DNA from: a bacterium
Lineage (GTDB): Bacteria; Zhuqueibacterota; QNDG01; JAFGCO01
NCBI GenBank assembly: GCA_016932575.1
Contig: JAFGCO010000053.1
Coordinates: forward strand, 1 to 35,452
Direction: 5' to 3'
Length of the DNA stretch: 35,452 bases
Position 1 is the stretch's first letter, and every line of letters starts with the position of its first letter. Shown here piece by piece: positions 9,035 through 17,090 of the stretch. The position numbers and the translations under genes are program-made. The notes beneath the pieces were generated by a model. It searched no databases and was not told the origin of the DNA. It worked only from the letters and a program-made list of their open reading frames with translations.

Positions 9035-9472
9035 ATGAACCTAGGAAATTTAAAATATCAGTCTGGAAGCAAAAAAAAGAGTAAAAGGGTTGGCCGTGGT
9101 CCGGGATCCGGTCATGGAAAAACATCATGCCGGGGACATAAGGGACAAAAATCGAGAAGCGGTGCAAAATCTCGTCCCTGGTTTGAAGGCGGTCAAATGC
9201 CTTTACAGCGCCGGCTTCCAAAAAGAGGATTTACAAATATTTTTAAAAAGGTTTATCAGGCAGTAAATTTGTCGGACTTGGAGAGTGTAAAAGCGAAGAA
9301 TGTTTCACCAGAATCCCTCTATCAATCCAAAGTAATCCGGAAGAAATTAATTCCGGTGAAAATTCTGGGGAATGGGGAAATAAAAAAACCACTGGAAGTC
9401 AAGGCGCATGCTTTTTCACAAAGCGCTGTTAAAAAAATAGAAGCTGCCGGAGGAAAGGCGATTTTATTATGA
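9035..9472 (+). CDS. rplO: 50S ribosomal protein L15
   Basis: The 145-residue product begins [20 protein letters not shown] and has the glycine-rich [20 protein letters not shown], the [15 protein letters not shown] block, and a C-terminal globular part ending [21 protein letters not shown]15 is a late 50S assembly protein. GAGGA is upstream of ATG 9035. Its TGA overlaps the ATG of secY (ATGATG), so the two are translationally coupled, as in most spc operons. Confidence 0.97.
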   Translation: MNLGNLKYQSGSKKKSKRVGRGPGSGHGKTSCRGHKGQKSRSGAKSRPWFEGGQMPLQRRLPKRGFTNIFKKVYQAVNLSDLESVKAKNVSPESLYQSKVIRKKLIPVKILGNGEIKKPLEVKAHAFSQSAVKKIEAAGGKAILL

Positions 9473-10797
9473 TGAAAAGCATTCAGAGCATCTTTAAAAT
9501 CCCAGATCTTAAAAACCGAATACTTTTTACTATTGGGATTTTAGTGCTGTACCGCGTGGGATGTCATATCCCGACGCCAGGTATTAACGCTACTGCATTG
9601 ACTGAATGGTTCTCCGCACAAAGCCGGAACTCTTTGTTTGGACTTTATGATATTTTTACCGGTGGCGCTTTAAGTCGTGCGGCTGTTTTTGGCCTGGGTA
9701 TCATGCCCTATATTTCCGCCTCGATTGTGATTCAGCTGCTTGGGGCAGTGATTCCTTATTTTCAGCGTCTTCAAAAGGAGGGTGAAGAGGGCAGAAAAAA
9801 GATTAATCAGTTAACGCGCTACGGAACAGTATTTATTGCTTCCATGCAGGCCCTGGGAGCAAGTGTTTTTCTGCAGAGTTTGCCGCCGACTCAGTCCGGT
9901 TTAACGGCTGTTCCCCATCCGGGCATGGCATTTCGATTAATGGTGATGATTACAATGTGTGCCGGTACCATTTTAATTATGTGGATGGGAGAACAAATCA
10001 CAGAACGCGGTATCGGTAATGGTATTTCGATTATTATTTTTGCAGGTATTGTGGATCGGTTCCCGACGGCTCTCGTGGATGAACTTCAACAATTAATTGG
10101 GGGCAATCGCCTGTTTTTAATGGAATTATTTGTTTTTGCGGTGCTTTTTATTATCGTTTTGTCAGTGGTGCTGGTGACAGAAGGCACCCGTAAAATACCG
10201 GTACAGTATGCCAAACGGGTCATTGGTCGTAAAATGTATGGCGGACAGGCTACGTATATCCCGATTCGGGTATCCGGATTTGGTGTGATGGCGATTATTT
10301 TTGCACAGTCCCTGATGTTTGTTCCCCAAACAGTACGGCAGTTTTTTCCGAACAGTGAACTGGTGCAAAACATTTTAAGTTATTTTGATTTAAGTTCACC
10401 TATTTATTGGTTTTTTTATGCCATTCTGATTTTGTTTTTTACATATTTTTATGCGGCGATTGCTTTTAATCCGGTCGATGTTGCTGAAAATATGCGTAAA
10501 CAGGGCGGATTTATACCAGGTGTCCGTCCAGGCAAAAAAACGGCGGACTATATTGATCATGTATTATCACGAATTATGCTCCCGGCTGCCATGTTTTTTG
10601 CTTTTATTGCCATTATGCCCTTTTTTGTGTCTAAATATTTTAACCTGACACAATCCTTCTCGCAATTTTTTGGAGGGACAAGTATCCTTATCATGGTCGG
10701 CGTTGCTTTGGATACGCTTCAGCAGATTGAATCTCATTTGCTGATGCGGCACTATGATGGTTTTATGAAAACGGGCCGGATTCGGGGCCGGCGATAA
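9469..10797 (+). CDS. secY: Preprotein translocase subunit SecY
   Basis: The 442-residue product is the ten-helix channel of the Sec translocon in the inner membrane. Visible signatures include [20 protein letters not shown] (helix 1), [20 protein letters not shown] (helix 2), [12 protein letters not shown] (helix 4) and the cytosolic [20 protein letters not shown] loop that contacts SecA and the ribosome. The ending [20 protein letters not shown] followed by [13 protein letters not shown] is also diagnostic. It starts at ATG 9469 (or 9472), overlapping the rplO stop. Its signal-peptide clients in this window include the secreted proteins at 22308 and 26446. Confidence 0.98.
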   Translation: MMKSIQSIFKIPDLKNRILFTIGILVLYRVGCHIPTPGINATALTEWFSAQSRNSLFGLYDIFTGGALSRAAVFGLGIMPYISASIVIQLLGAVIPYFQRLQKEGEEGRKKINQLTRYGTVFIASMQALGASVFLQSLPPTQSGLTAVPHPGMAFRLMVMITMCAGTILIMWMGEQITERGIGNGISIIIFAGIVDRFPTALVDELQQLIGGNRLFLMELFVFAVLFIIVLSVVLVTEGTRKIPVQYAKRVIGRKMYGGQATYIPIRVSGFGVMAIIFAQSLMFVPQTVRQFFPNSELVQNILSYFDLSSPIYWFFYAILILFFTYFYAAIAFNPVDVAENMRKQGGFIPGVRPGKKTADYIDHVLSRIMLPAAMFFAFIAIMPFFVSKYFNLTQSFSQFFGGTSILIMVGVALDTLQQIESHLLMRHYDGFMKTGRIRGRR

Positions 10798-10827
10798 ACG
10801 ACAAGCACTTTTAATTCGGAGCGGTTT

Positions 10828-11481
10828 TTGTTAAAGAAAAGAATTGTCTTATTGGGTGCGCCGGGTGTTGGCAAGGGAACCCAAGCCAAACGTTTGAAAG
10901 AACAGTTTCAGTGGGCCCATATTTCTACAGGTGATATGCTGCGCGAAGCGGTTAAAGATAAAACGACTTTAGGCATGAAAGCGAATGCCTATATGGAAAA
11001 AGGCGAACTTGTTCCTGACGAATTAATTGTTGAATTGGTCGGGGAAAGGTTAAGACGGAAGGATTGTCAGAATGGTTTTATGCTGGATGGATTTCCACGT
11101 ACTGTCATCCAGGCAGAAAAGCTGGATGAGTTGCTGGAATCTATAAATGAAAAAATCGATGATGTGGTATCCATTACAGTTGAAAACAAAGCGATTATTG
11201 ACCGGTTATCCAAACGCCTTGTATGTGACCAATGCGGTAAGGTTGTTGATCCAGACAAAGGATTAAATATAGGCGATCCTTGTCCGTATTGTCACGGCAA
11301 ATTAATCCGCCGCAAGGATGATGAGCCAGAGACTATCGGACGTCGGCTGGAAGTCTATGAGGCCCAGACACGTTCTCTCATCCAATATTATCAGGGACGG
11401 GGATTGTTGAGAAGCGTTGACGGGTTGGGAGATTTGAGTGATGTGTATCAAAGAATTTGTGATTCATTAGGAATTGCATAG
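10828..11481 (+). CDS. adk: Adenylate kinase, zinc-LID form
   Basis: The 217-residue enzyme interconverts ATP + AMP and 2 ADP. It has the P-loop GAPGVGKGTQ (residues 10-19), HISTGDMLR in the AMP-binding region, DGFPRT (87-92), and a LID domain with Cys133, Cys136, Cys152 and Cys155, expected to hold a zinc ion. RRKDDEPETIGRRLEVYEAQ follows. The start is TTG at 10828 with CGGAG upstream. Its place between secY and map is common in bacteria. Length is typical for the long-LID type. Confidence 0.97.
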   Translation: MLKKRIVLLGAPGVGKGTQAKRLKEQFQWAHISTGDMLREAVKDKTTLGMKANAYMEKGELVPDELIVELVGERLRRKDCQNGFMLDGFPRTVIQAEKLDELLESINEKIDDVVSITVENKAIIDRLSKRLVCDQCGKVVDPDKGLNIGDPCPYCHGKLIRRKDDEPETIGRRLEVYEAQTRSLIQYYQGRGLLRSVDGLGDLSDVYQRICDSLGIA

Positions 11482-11483
11482 AG

Positions 11484-12266
11484 GTGTCGTTGATTTCCAT
11501 AAAGAATAAAGAAGAAATTAAGAATATGCGGTTGGCTGCAGGCCTTTTAACAAAAACTTTTCAGTATCTAAGGAGTTACATCAGACCGGGAATTACAACA
11601 ATAAAACTCGATCAGCTGGCAGAAGAAATGATACGATCAGAAGGCGGTATTCCTTCTTTTTTGGGATACCACGGTTATCCTTCTTCAATCTGTGTTTCTA
11701 TAGACCAGGAAGTCGTTCATGGGATACCCGGCGATCGAGCACTTCAGGAGGGCACAATTGTCAGTATTGATATTGGTGTTTTCTTAAATGGCTTTCATTC
11801 AGATGCAGCCATGTCGTATGGATTGGGTCCATTGGATCCCGAAAGACGTAAATTGATGAACAGTACAAAAACAGCATTGCATCGTGGAATAAAAAAATGC
11901 CGGACCGGAAACCGGCTGTCAGATATCTCGCATTGCATTCAGTCTCATGTTGAATCGCAAGGATTCCAGGTTGTTCGTGAGCTGGTCGGACATGGCATTG
12001 GTCGCGAGTTGCATGAAGAGCCTCAGATTCCCAATTTTGGATCTCCCCATCGAGGTCCAAAATTAAAGCCGGGAATGACATTTGCCATTGAACCGATGGT
12101 CAACATGGGTACCCCGGACGTTTCAATCCTTGAGGATGGATGGACAGTACAGACCAAAGATGGTTTGCCATCAGCTCATTTTGAACATACGGTGCTGATT
12201 ACAGATGGAAAACCTGAAATATTAACGATTGGTATTGAAAACGAACCTGAGGAAATGCATGGCTAA
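11484..12266 (+). CDS. map: Methionine aminopeptidase, type I
   Basis: This 260-residue enzyme removes the initiator methionine from new proteins. The five metal ligands are visible as Asp96 (SIDIG), Asp107 (FHSDAAM), His170 (VGHGIG), Glu203 (AIEPM) and Glu234 (FEHTV), with substrate-binding His79 in VVHGIPG. GTG 11484 is taken as start, only 2 bases after the adk stop; TTG 11490 is an alternative that would lose two residues. The C-terminus overlaps infA by 8 bases. The adk-map-infA order is widespread in spc/alpha junctions. Confidence 0.96.
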   Translation: MSLISIKNKEEIKNMRLAAGLLTKTFQYLRSYIRPGITTIKLDQLAEEMIRSEGGIPSFLGYHGYPSSICVSIDQEVVHGIPGDRALQEGTIVSIDIGVFLNGFHSDAAMSYGLGPLDPERRKLMNSTKTALHRGIKKCRTGNRLSDISHCIQSHVESQGFQVVRELVGHGIGRELHEEPQIPNFGSPHRGPKLKPGMTFAIEPMVNMGTPDVSILEDGWTVQTKDGLPSAHFEHTVLITDGKPEILTIGIENEPEEMHG

Positions 12267-12477
12267 AGAACAGGCAATCCGTGTTGATGGAACGATCCAG
12301 GAAACGCTGCCTAACGCAACGTTCAGAGTGGAATTGGAGAGCGGGCACAAAGTGTTGGCCCATGTATCAGGTAAAATGCGTATGCACTTTATAAAAATTC
12401 TTCCTGGAGACAAAGTGACTGTAGAATTGTCTCCTTATGATTTGTCCAGAGGTCGGATTGTATATCGCTATAAATAA
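12259..12477 (+). CDS. infA: Translation initiation factor IF-1
   Basis: The 72-residue OB-fold protein reads [20 protein letters not shown], then [20 protein letters not shown] and [20 protein letters not shown] before ending GRIVYRYK, a nearly canonical IF-1. IF-1 occupies the ribosomal A site during initiation. The start is ATG 12259, inside the end of map; an in-frame upstream GTG at 12229 would add ten unrelated residues. The AGGAAA ahead of the ATG is a modest ribosome-binding site, and coupling with map translation is likely. Confidence 0.97.
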   Translation: MAKEQAIRVDGTIQETLPNATFRVELESGHKVLAHVSGKMRMHFIKILPGDKVTVELSPYDLSRGRIVYRYK

Positions 12478-12492
12478 AGGAAGTTATCAGTT

Positions 12493-12606
12493 ATGAAAGT
12501 AAGATCGTCCGTAAAAAAGATGTGTGATAAGTGTAAAATTATCCGTCGTCGTGGTGTACTCAGGGTAATTTGTCAAAATCCACGCCATAAACAGCGTCAA
12601 GGATAG
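12493..12606 (+). CDS. rpmJ: 50S ribosomal protein L36, zinc form
   Basis: The reading frame from ATG 12493 to TAG 12604-12606 encodes 37 residues: [20 protein letters not shown], then [17 protein letters not shown]. This is L36 with its Cys11, Cys14, Cys27 and His32 zinc ligands. It is the smallest ribosomal protein and sits near the peptidyl transferase region. AAAGGAAG is upstream. It is placed between infA and rpsM, exactly as in other bacteria. The small size makes it easy to miss, but sequence and context leave little doubt. Confidence 0.96.
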   Translation: MKVRSSVKKMCDKCKIIRRRGVLRVICQNPRHKQRQG

Positions 12607-12638
12607 TCATCGATATCGAAGGAAATTAAGGAGGTAAA

Positions 12639-13010
12639 GTGGCCCGTATTGCAGGGGTAGATCTTCCCAAAAATAAACGCATTGAAGCAGCACTTACTTA
12701 TATTTTTGGCATTGGTTCGACCACATCCAAAAAAATTCTTGATGAAGCGGGAGTCAATCCCGATATTCGTGTTTCTGATTTGAAGGATGCAGATGTCGCA
12801 AAGATAAGAGCCGTTATTGACGCTAATTTCAAGGTGGAAGGCGCCTTACGCGCAGAAGTGACGATGAATATCAAGCGGTTGATGGATATCGGATGTTATC
12901 GGGGACTTCGGCACAGACGCGGGCTCCCTGTTCGAGGACAGCGTACCCGGACCAATTCCAGAACTCGCAAGGGAAGGAAAAAGACTGTGGCAGGAAAACG
13001 AAAACGCTGA
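12639..13010 (+). CDS. rpsM: 30S ribosomal protein S13
   Basis: The 123-residue product begins (M)[20 protein letters not shown], has the helix-hairpin-helix [20 protein letters not shown], and the basic tail [20 protein letters not shown] followed by [16 protein letters not shown]13 contacts P-site tRNA and bridges to the 50S. GTG 12639 has a strong AAGGAGG 4 bases upstream. It is the first gene of the alpha-operon segment. An 88-base gap with a hairpin follows before rpsK. Confidence 0.97.
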   Translation: MARIAGVDLPKNKRIEAALTYIFGIGSTTSKKILDEAGVNPDIRVSDLKDADVAKIRAVIDANFKVEGALRAEVTMNIKRLMDIGCYRGLRHRRGLPVRGQRTRTNSRTRKGRKKTVAGKRKR

Positions 13011-13032
13011 TCAAACGGGATTGTATTTTTTG

Positions 13033-13077
13033 ATCTGACTGAAATAATGCGATTTTTTATGCATTGTTCAGATTTTT
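13033..13077 (+). promoter_or_regulatory. Two-level hairpin with T tract between rpsM and rpsK
   Basis: ATCTGA (13033-13038) pairs with TCAGAT (13068-13073), and inside it AATGC (13046-13050) pairs with GCATT (13061-13065). The outer stem is followed by a run of five T (13073-13077). This looks like a weak intrinsic terminator or attenuator within the alpha operon, 22 bases before the rpsK start. S4 autoregulates the alpha operon in E. coli and elsewhere through mRNA structures, so the site could tune rpsK-rpsD-rpoA-rplQ. A function is not proven by sequence alone. Confidence 0.4.
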
Positions 13078-13098
13078 CCATTGATAAGGAGGAATAAC

Positions 13099-13488
13099 TT
13101 GGCATTACCCAAAAGAGGCCGTAAGAAGAAAAAAGAAAAGGTTGAAGCTGAAGGTCAGGCGCATATTAAAGCAACATTTAACAATACCATTGTGACCTTA
13201 ACAGATAATTATGGAAATGTCATTTCCTGGGCAACTGCCGGCAGGATGGGGTTTAAGGGCGCACGTAAAAATACGCCTTTTGCCGCTCAAATGGCAGCGC
13301 AAAATGCGGCCAAAGAGGCCATGGAACTTGGTTTAAGGCGAATCAGTGTTATGGTGAAGGGCCCCGGTTCGGGACGTGAAGCTGCGATTCGGGCGCTTCA
13401 GAGCGCGGGCTTAGATGTTATGGCGATACGGGATGTGACATCAATTCCTCATAATGGGTGTCGTCCGCCCAAGAGAAGGCGGGTATAG
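13099..13488 (+). CDS. rpsK: 30S ribosomal protein S11
   Basis: The 129-residue protein has [60 protein letters not shown] and the ending [15 protein letters not shown], all standard S11. S11 forms part of the platform near the Shine-Dalgarno helix. The start is TTG 13099 because AAGGAGG (13087-13093) lies 5 bases upstream. The in-frame TTG at 13081 precedes that site and is rejected. Length equals E. coli S11 (129). Confidence 0.96.
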   Translation: MALPKRGRKKKKEKVEAEGQAHIKATFNNTIVTLTDNYGNVISWATAGRMGFKGARKNTPFAAQMAAQNAAKEAMELGLRRISVMVKGPGSGREAAIRALQSAGLDVMAIRDVTSIPHNGCRPPKRRRV

Positions 13489-13570
13489 TCCTGGGGCAGA
13501 ATAAGGTAAGTATGAAAAAGACTGTGCATAAAAGCAGAATGCTTATTAATAAAGGTTAAAGGAAGGACGA

Positions 13571-14200
13571 ATGGCCAGATATCGAAATGCTGTATGCAAA
13601 CTCTGCAGACGAGAAGGCGATAAATTATTTTTAAAGGGAGAAAGGTGCCTTTCTTCTAAATGCTCTTTGGATAAAAAAGCCTATCCTCCAGGTCAGCATG
13701 GAAAAAGCCGGAGGATTAAAATGTCCGACTACGGCCTGCAGCTTCGCGAAAAACAGAAAATCAAACGTTATTATGGCCTGCTGGAATCGCAATTCAGAAA
13801 AACGTTTGAGAAAGCCAATCGAAAAAAAGGAATTACCAGCGAGAATATGTTAAAGATGCTGGAAAGCCGATTGGACAATGTGGTTCTGAGGTTGGGATTT
13901 GCGACCTCACGGGCGACTGCAAGGCAGTTGGTCAGACATCGTCATTTCAGCGTGAATGACAGAAAAGTGGATATCCCGTCATTTCAAGTCAAACCGGGAG
14001 ATGTCATTCAAGTCCTGGAGAAAAGCCGTAAAATGGAAGTGTTTCACAATGCCATGAAACGGATTAAAGAAGGGCAACAGTATCCCTGGCTTGAACTGGA
14101 CAAAGCCAATATGAAGGGCACATTCCTGGAAATGCCAAATCGGGCCGATATCCCGGTGACGTTTAATGAAAATTTGGTGGTAGAATTGTATTCAAAATAA
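13571..14200 (+). CDS. rpsD: 30S ribosomal protein S4, zinc form
   Basis: The 209-residue protein has an N-terminal zinc site (Cys9, Cys12, Cys26, Cys31 in the segment CKLCRREGDKLFLKGERCLS and following SKC) and the YPPGQHG motif. It also has the S4 domain LRLGFATSRATARQLVRHRH and ends NENLVVELYSK. S4 is a primary 16S-binding protein and a common translational regulator of its operon. ATG 13571 follows GGAAGGA. An 82-base gap before it holds no other clear signal. Confidence 0.97.
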   Translation: MARYRNAVCKLCRREGDKLFLKGERCLSSKCSLDKKAYPPGQHGKSRRIKMSDYGLQLREKQKIKRYYGLLESQFRKTFEKANRKKGITSENMLKMLESRLDNVVLRLGFATSRATARQLVRHRHFSVNDRKVDIPSFQVKPGDVIQVLEKSRKMEVFHNAMKRIKEGQQYPWLELDKANMKGTFLEMPNRADIPVTFNENLVVELYSK

Positions 14201-14221
14201 TCTATAATCCGAGGAATTTTA

Positions 14222-15208
14222 ATGAGTCGTTTAGCATTGCAAATGCCACAAGGCGTGGAGCGAGATGAAGCCACATATACGGACACTTATGGTAAATTTA
14301 TCATTCAACCGCTGGAGCGGGGATTTGGTGTTACCATTGGGAATTCTTTTAGGCGTGTGCTTCTTTCGTCACTGTATGGGGCCGCCATTACCCATATAAA
14401 AATTGATGGCGTACTTCATGAATTTTCGACAATTCCCGGTGTGGTTGAAGATGTTTCTGAGATTATTCTGAATCTGAAGCAGGTACGTATTCGACTGAAT
14501 AACAAACGACCGGATAAAGTGAACGTCCATCTCAAGGGGCCTGGAGAATTCAAGGCCGGGGACATAAAACCCAATGGGGATGATTTTGAAATTCTCAATT
14601 CCGATCTGGTTATTGCGACTTTAGACAAAGATGCGGATTTTGATATGGAAATTCGTATCGGCCGCGGACGGGGGTATTTACCAGCAGATGAGAATAAACT
14701 TCCAGATCAGTCAATCGGAACCGTTCCGCTGGATGCCGTTTTTAATCCAATCAAGCAGGTGACCTATAACATTGAAAACACACGTGTGGGCCATCGTACC
14801 GATTATGAAAAACTGACCCTCGAAGTGACAACGGATGGCAGTGTGACACCAGATGATGCATTGACTTATGCCGGACAAATTTTAAAAGATCATATTGAAT
14901 TGTTTATTTCTTTTGATGTCGAACCTGAACCTGAAGAAGTTACGGAAGTCGATGAAGATGTCATCCGTATCCGAAAACTTCTAAAAATGAGCGTGGACGA
15001 ACTTGAATTGTCCGTTCGATCCCACAATTGTTTAAAAGCCGCCAATATTCAAACGATTGGCGATCTGGTAAGGCGGGATGATTCTGAAATGCTTAAATTT
15101 AGAAATTTTGGCCGTAAATCTCTTCAGGAGTTGTCAAAAATATTGGAAGAAAAAGGGATTTACTTTGGTATGGATGTAGATAAATATTTAAAAAGCGAAT
15201 CCTCGTGA
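14222..15208 (+). CDS. rpoA: DNA-directed RNA polymerase subunit alpha
   Basis: The 328-residue product has the N-terminal assembly domain (PLERGFGVTIGNSFRRVLLS, GAAITHIKIDGVLHEFSTIP, GVVEDVSEIILNLKQVRI). A linker rich in Glu/Asp near residues 235-245 leads to the C-terminal domain with LSVRSHNCLKAANIQTIGDL and RNFGRKSLQELSKILEEKG, which contacts UP elements and activators. Length matches the family (about 329). GAGGAA lies ahead of ATG 14222. The order rpsD-rpoA-rplQ is the normal end of the alpha operon. Confidence 0.98.
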   Translation: MSRLALQMPQGVERDEATYTDTYGKFIIQPLERGFGVTIGNSFRRVLLSSLYGAAITHIKIDGVLHEFSTIPGVVEDVSEIILNLKQVRIRLNNKRPDKVNVHLKGPGEFKAGDIKPNGDDFEILNSDLVIATLDKDADFDMEIRIGRGRGYLPADENKLPDQSIGTVPLDAVFNPIKQVTYNIENTRVGHRTDYEKLTLEVTTDGSVTPDDALTYAGQILKDHIELFISFDVEPEPEEVTEVDEDVIRIRKLLKMSVDELELSVRSHNCLKAANIQTIGDLVRRDDSEMLKFRNFGRKSLQELSKILEEKGIYFGMDVDKYLKSESS

Positions 15209-15237
15209 TTCTTATCGTATTGAGGAGATTTTAATTC

Positions 15238-15708
15238 ATGAGACATCGTAAAACGGTTATAAAGTTGGGTAGAACAGCACCCCACCGTAAGGCGACTCTG
15301 GCGAATCTTGCAGCTGCGTTGTTTTTACGGAAGCATATTAAGACAACTGTGGTCAAAGCCAAGGCGACACGCCAGGTGGCAGAACGCCTGATTACACTGG
15401 CGAAAAAAGACACTGTTCATAGCAGACGTCTGGCTTTTAAACGCTTGAATCAAAAACAAGTTGTTAAAGTACTTTTTGAAGACATCGCCCCCCAGTATCA
15501 GGAGAGACCCGGAGGCTATACAAGAGTTATTAAACTTGGACAGCGGCAAGGCGACGGTGCCCAAATGGCTGTCATTGAACTGGTGGGATTTGAAACAGCT
15601 GTTAAAAAGAAAAAAGAAAAAGATAAAGCGAAAGAAGCAGAAACAAAAAAGAAAGATAAAAAGAAAAAATCAAAGGAAAGTAAAGAAGAAGAGACAACTG
15701 AAGAATAA
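15238..15708 (+). CDS. rplQ: 50S ribosomal protein L17 with charged C-terminal tail
   Basis: Residues 1 to about 120 are ordinary L17: MRHRKTVIKLGRTAPHRKAT, LANLAAALFLRKHIKTTVVK, FKRLNQKQVVKVLFEDIAPQ and GGYTRVIKLGQRQGDGAQMA. The protein then continues for about 35 residues in a tail made almost only of Lys, Glu, Asp and Ser, giving 156 residues against 127 in E. coli. Such tails occur on L17 in several phyla and are probably disordered and RNA- or acid-contacting. It is the last gene of the super-operon; the terminator begins 34 bases after its stop. Confidence 0.96.
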   Translation: MRHRKTVIKLGRTAPHRKATLANLAAALFLRKHIKTTVVKAKATRQVAERLITLAKKDTVHSRRLAFKRLNQKQVVKVLFEDIAPQYQERPGGYTRVIKLGQRQGDGAQMAVIELVGFETAVKKKKEKDKAKEAETKKKDKKKKSKESKEEETTEE

Positions 15709-15741
15709 ATTGATATTGCAAGGTATATGATATCATCAATG

Positions 15742-15780
15742 GCCGGGAGCCGTTTTCGATCCCGGCTATTTTTATTTTTT
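15742..15780 (+). terminator. Rho-independent terminator of the ribosomal super-operon
   Basis: GCCGGGA (15742-15748) pairs perfectly with TCCCGGC (15760-15766) and is followed by a T-rich run (15769-15780, 11 of 12 T). It is correctly placed after rplQ. The opposite strand lacks a T tract after the hairpin, so it should act only on the + strand. The stop codon of the opposing ATPase gene (15772-15774) falls inside the T tract. Confidence 0.9.
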
Positions 15781-16890
15781 GTTTAACAAACTGGATTTTT
15801 TCGCCAGTTCAATGTCCATGCCCTTTGAACTGAAAAAGAAAAGATCGCTGACTGTAAGTCCGATGGATTGTCGAAGCGGTTTCCAGTTTTCACGGTACGC
15901 TTCGTTATCTACAGTGGTTCCCTCATTGTCTTTATTCACGACCCTGACCCGATTCGGAAATTCACGATTGATCATAAATGGTGAATGGGTTGTGTAAATC
16001 ACCTGGTTTTTCTCAGACAAGTTTTCCAGCAGTTTGGTCAAATCTTTCTGTCCGGCAGGGTGAAGGTGAAGCCCGGGTTCATCCAGTAAAAAGAGATATT
16101 CATTGTTTTTGGCTTCGAGGGTTGTGGCAATGAAATTAATATAAAAAGACAAATACCATAAGAATCCGAGAGAACGTGATTTGGGTGTATCATATACAGT
16201 TGTTGCATCGCTGAAGTCAACATACAACAGATCGCCATTAACCCGCAGCTTTATTTCAAGACTGGGTTCCTGATTCCATACCTCTCGTATTCTCCGGGTA
16301 ATTTCTCTGCTCGTTTCTTCCACGGCTCGACGGCCTCGCATGGAATCCTCAAAAATGATGGATGGCTCCTCAACATTGCCAATTTTTAAAAGATTATTTT
16401 CTGTCTGAAAGTCCCTTCCGCCGTTTAAAAGGCTTTCTTTATCCACCCGGTCCCGAATGATGGGTATCGTGTCAAAATAGATAATTTTCGGCAGCAATGA
16501 AAAGAGCGGTTTTACGTTTCCAATTGTCAGGGTTTTATCGTTGGTTTGAATTTTATAATCGGTGATATTCGGACCTTCCCGCATGAGAATAAAAGAGTCC
16601 AGATTTTTAAATCCGTCATACATTTTTCCCAATTGAATGCGTTCATCTTTTGAAAATCCGGTGATTTCCAGACCAATCTGCGGTGGTTTCCCTGACTGAT
16701 AAAATTCGGAATACTGACATGTGTGGTCAAAGTTCAGATCGTGATCTGGCAGGAATGTCTCGATAGCCTTCAGAATATTGGTTTTTCCCGATTCATTGGC
16801 ACCAATAATGACAGATATCTTCGGATCAAGGGGCAGCGACAGACTGAGAATAGATTTAAACGCATTAATGTATACATGAGAAAGAATCAT
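15772..16890 (-). CDS. OLD/AAA-type ATPase, apparently lacking its TOPRIM nuclease domain
   Basis: The 372-residue protein is an ABC-like ATPase of the RecF/OLD class: Walker A GANESGKT (30-37), a degenerate signature near SRSLGFLWYLSF (238-249), Walker B YLFLLDEPG (265-273) and the H-loop TTHSPFM (300-306). OLD-family proteins usually continue past this point into a TOPRIM nuclease domain, opened by a segment like LxxSLGLTxxDSLFFG. Here the related stretch LRQSIGLTVSDLFFFSSKG (339-357) is followed by only 15 residues and a stop. The stop lies in the T tract of the rplQ terminator, so the gene may be truncated. ATG 16890 has AGGAGG 4 bases upstream. The substrate and role (phage defence, repair) cannot be told. 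Confidence 0.75.
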   Translation of the reverse strand: MILSHVYINAFKSILSLSLPLDPKISVIIGANESGKTNILKAIETFLPDHDLNFDHTCQYSEFYQSGKPPQIGLEITGFSKDERIQLGKMYDGFKNLDSFILMREGPNITDYKIQTNDKTLTIGNVKPLFSLLPKIIYFDTIPIIRDRVDKESLLNGGRDFQTENNLLKIGNVEEPSIIFEDSMRGRRAVEETSREITRRIREVWNQEPSLEIKLRVNGDLLYVDFSDATTVYDTPKSRSLGFLWYLSFYINFIATTLEAKNNEYLFLLDEPGLHLHPAGQKDLTKLLENLSEKNQVIYTTHSPFMINREFPNRVRVVNKDNEGTTVDNEAYRENWKPLRQSIGLTVSDLFFFSSKGMDIELAKKSSLLNKK

Positions 16891-16917
16891 GTAACCTCCT
16901 TGACAAGAATATTCCTA

Positions 16918-16945
16918 AAATTACATATTTTCATTAAAAATGCAA
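16918..16945 (-). promoter_or_regulatory. Possible sigma70-like promoter of the AAA ATPase gene
   Basis: On the - strand TTGCAT (16945-16940) and TAATTT (16923-16918) are separated by 16 bases and lie about 28 bases upstream of the ATPase start. The match is moderate and the region is AT-rich, so chance is a real alternative. Confidence 0.3.
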
Positions 16946-17027
16946 GGGAAAAATAGGAAGATGCACAATAGGCCTTTCATCTTAAAAAGCGCAAAAAATA
17001 TGGATTCATGATAAATAACTCAATATA

Positions 17028-17083
17028 AAGAAAACGGATTCGTTTCTTTTGGTTTGACCGGGACTGTTTCTGATTCAAACAGT
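17028..17083 (-). terminator. Hairpins after the fusion transporter gene, possible terminator
   Basis: Just past the stop of the 17091-19421 gene, the - strand has ACTGTTT paired with AAACAGT (17083-17077 with 17069-17063). A second stem, AAAGAAACG with CGTTTTCTTT (one bulge), lies at 17050-17028 and ends in a T-rich arm. Neither has a strong U tail, so termination is plausible but weakly supported. Confidence 0.3.
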
Positions 17084-17090
17084 TACTGTG

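Noticed and set aside
15742-15780. Bidirectional terminator shared by rplQ and the opposing ATPase gene
   Set aside because: The hairpin is not followed by T residues on the - strand, so it should act on the + strand only.
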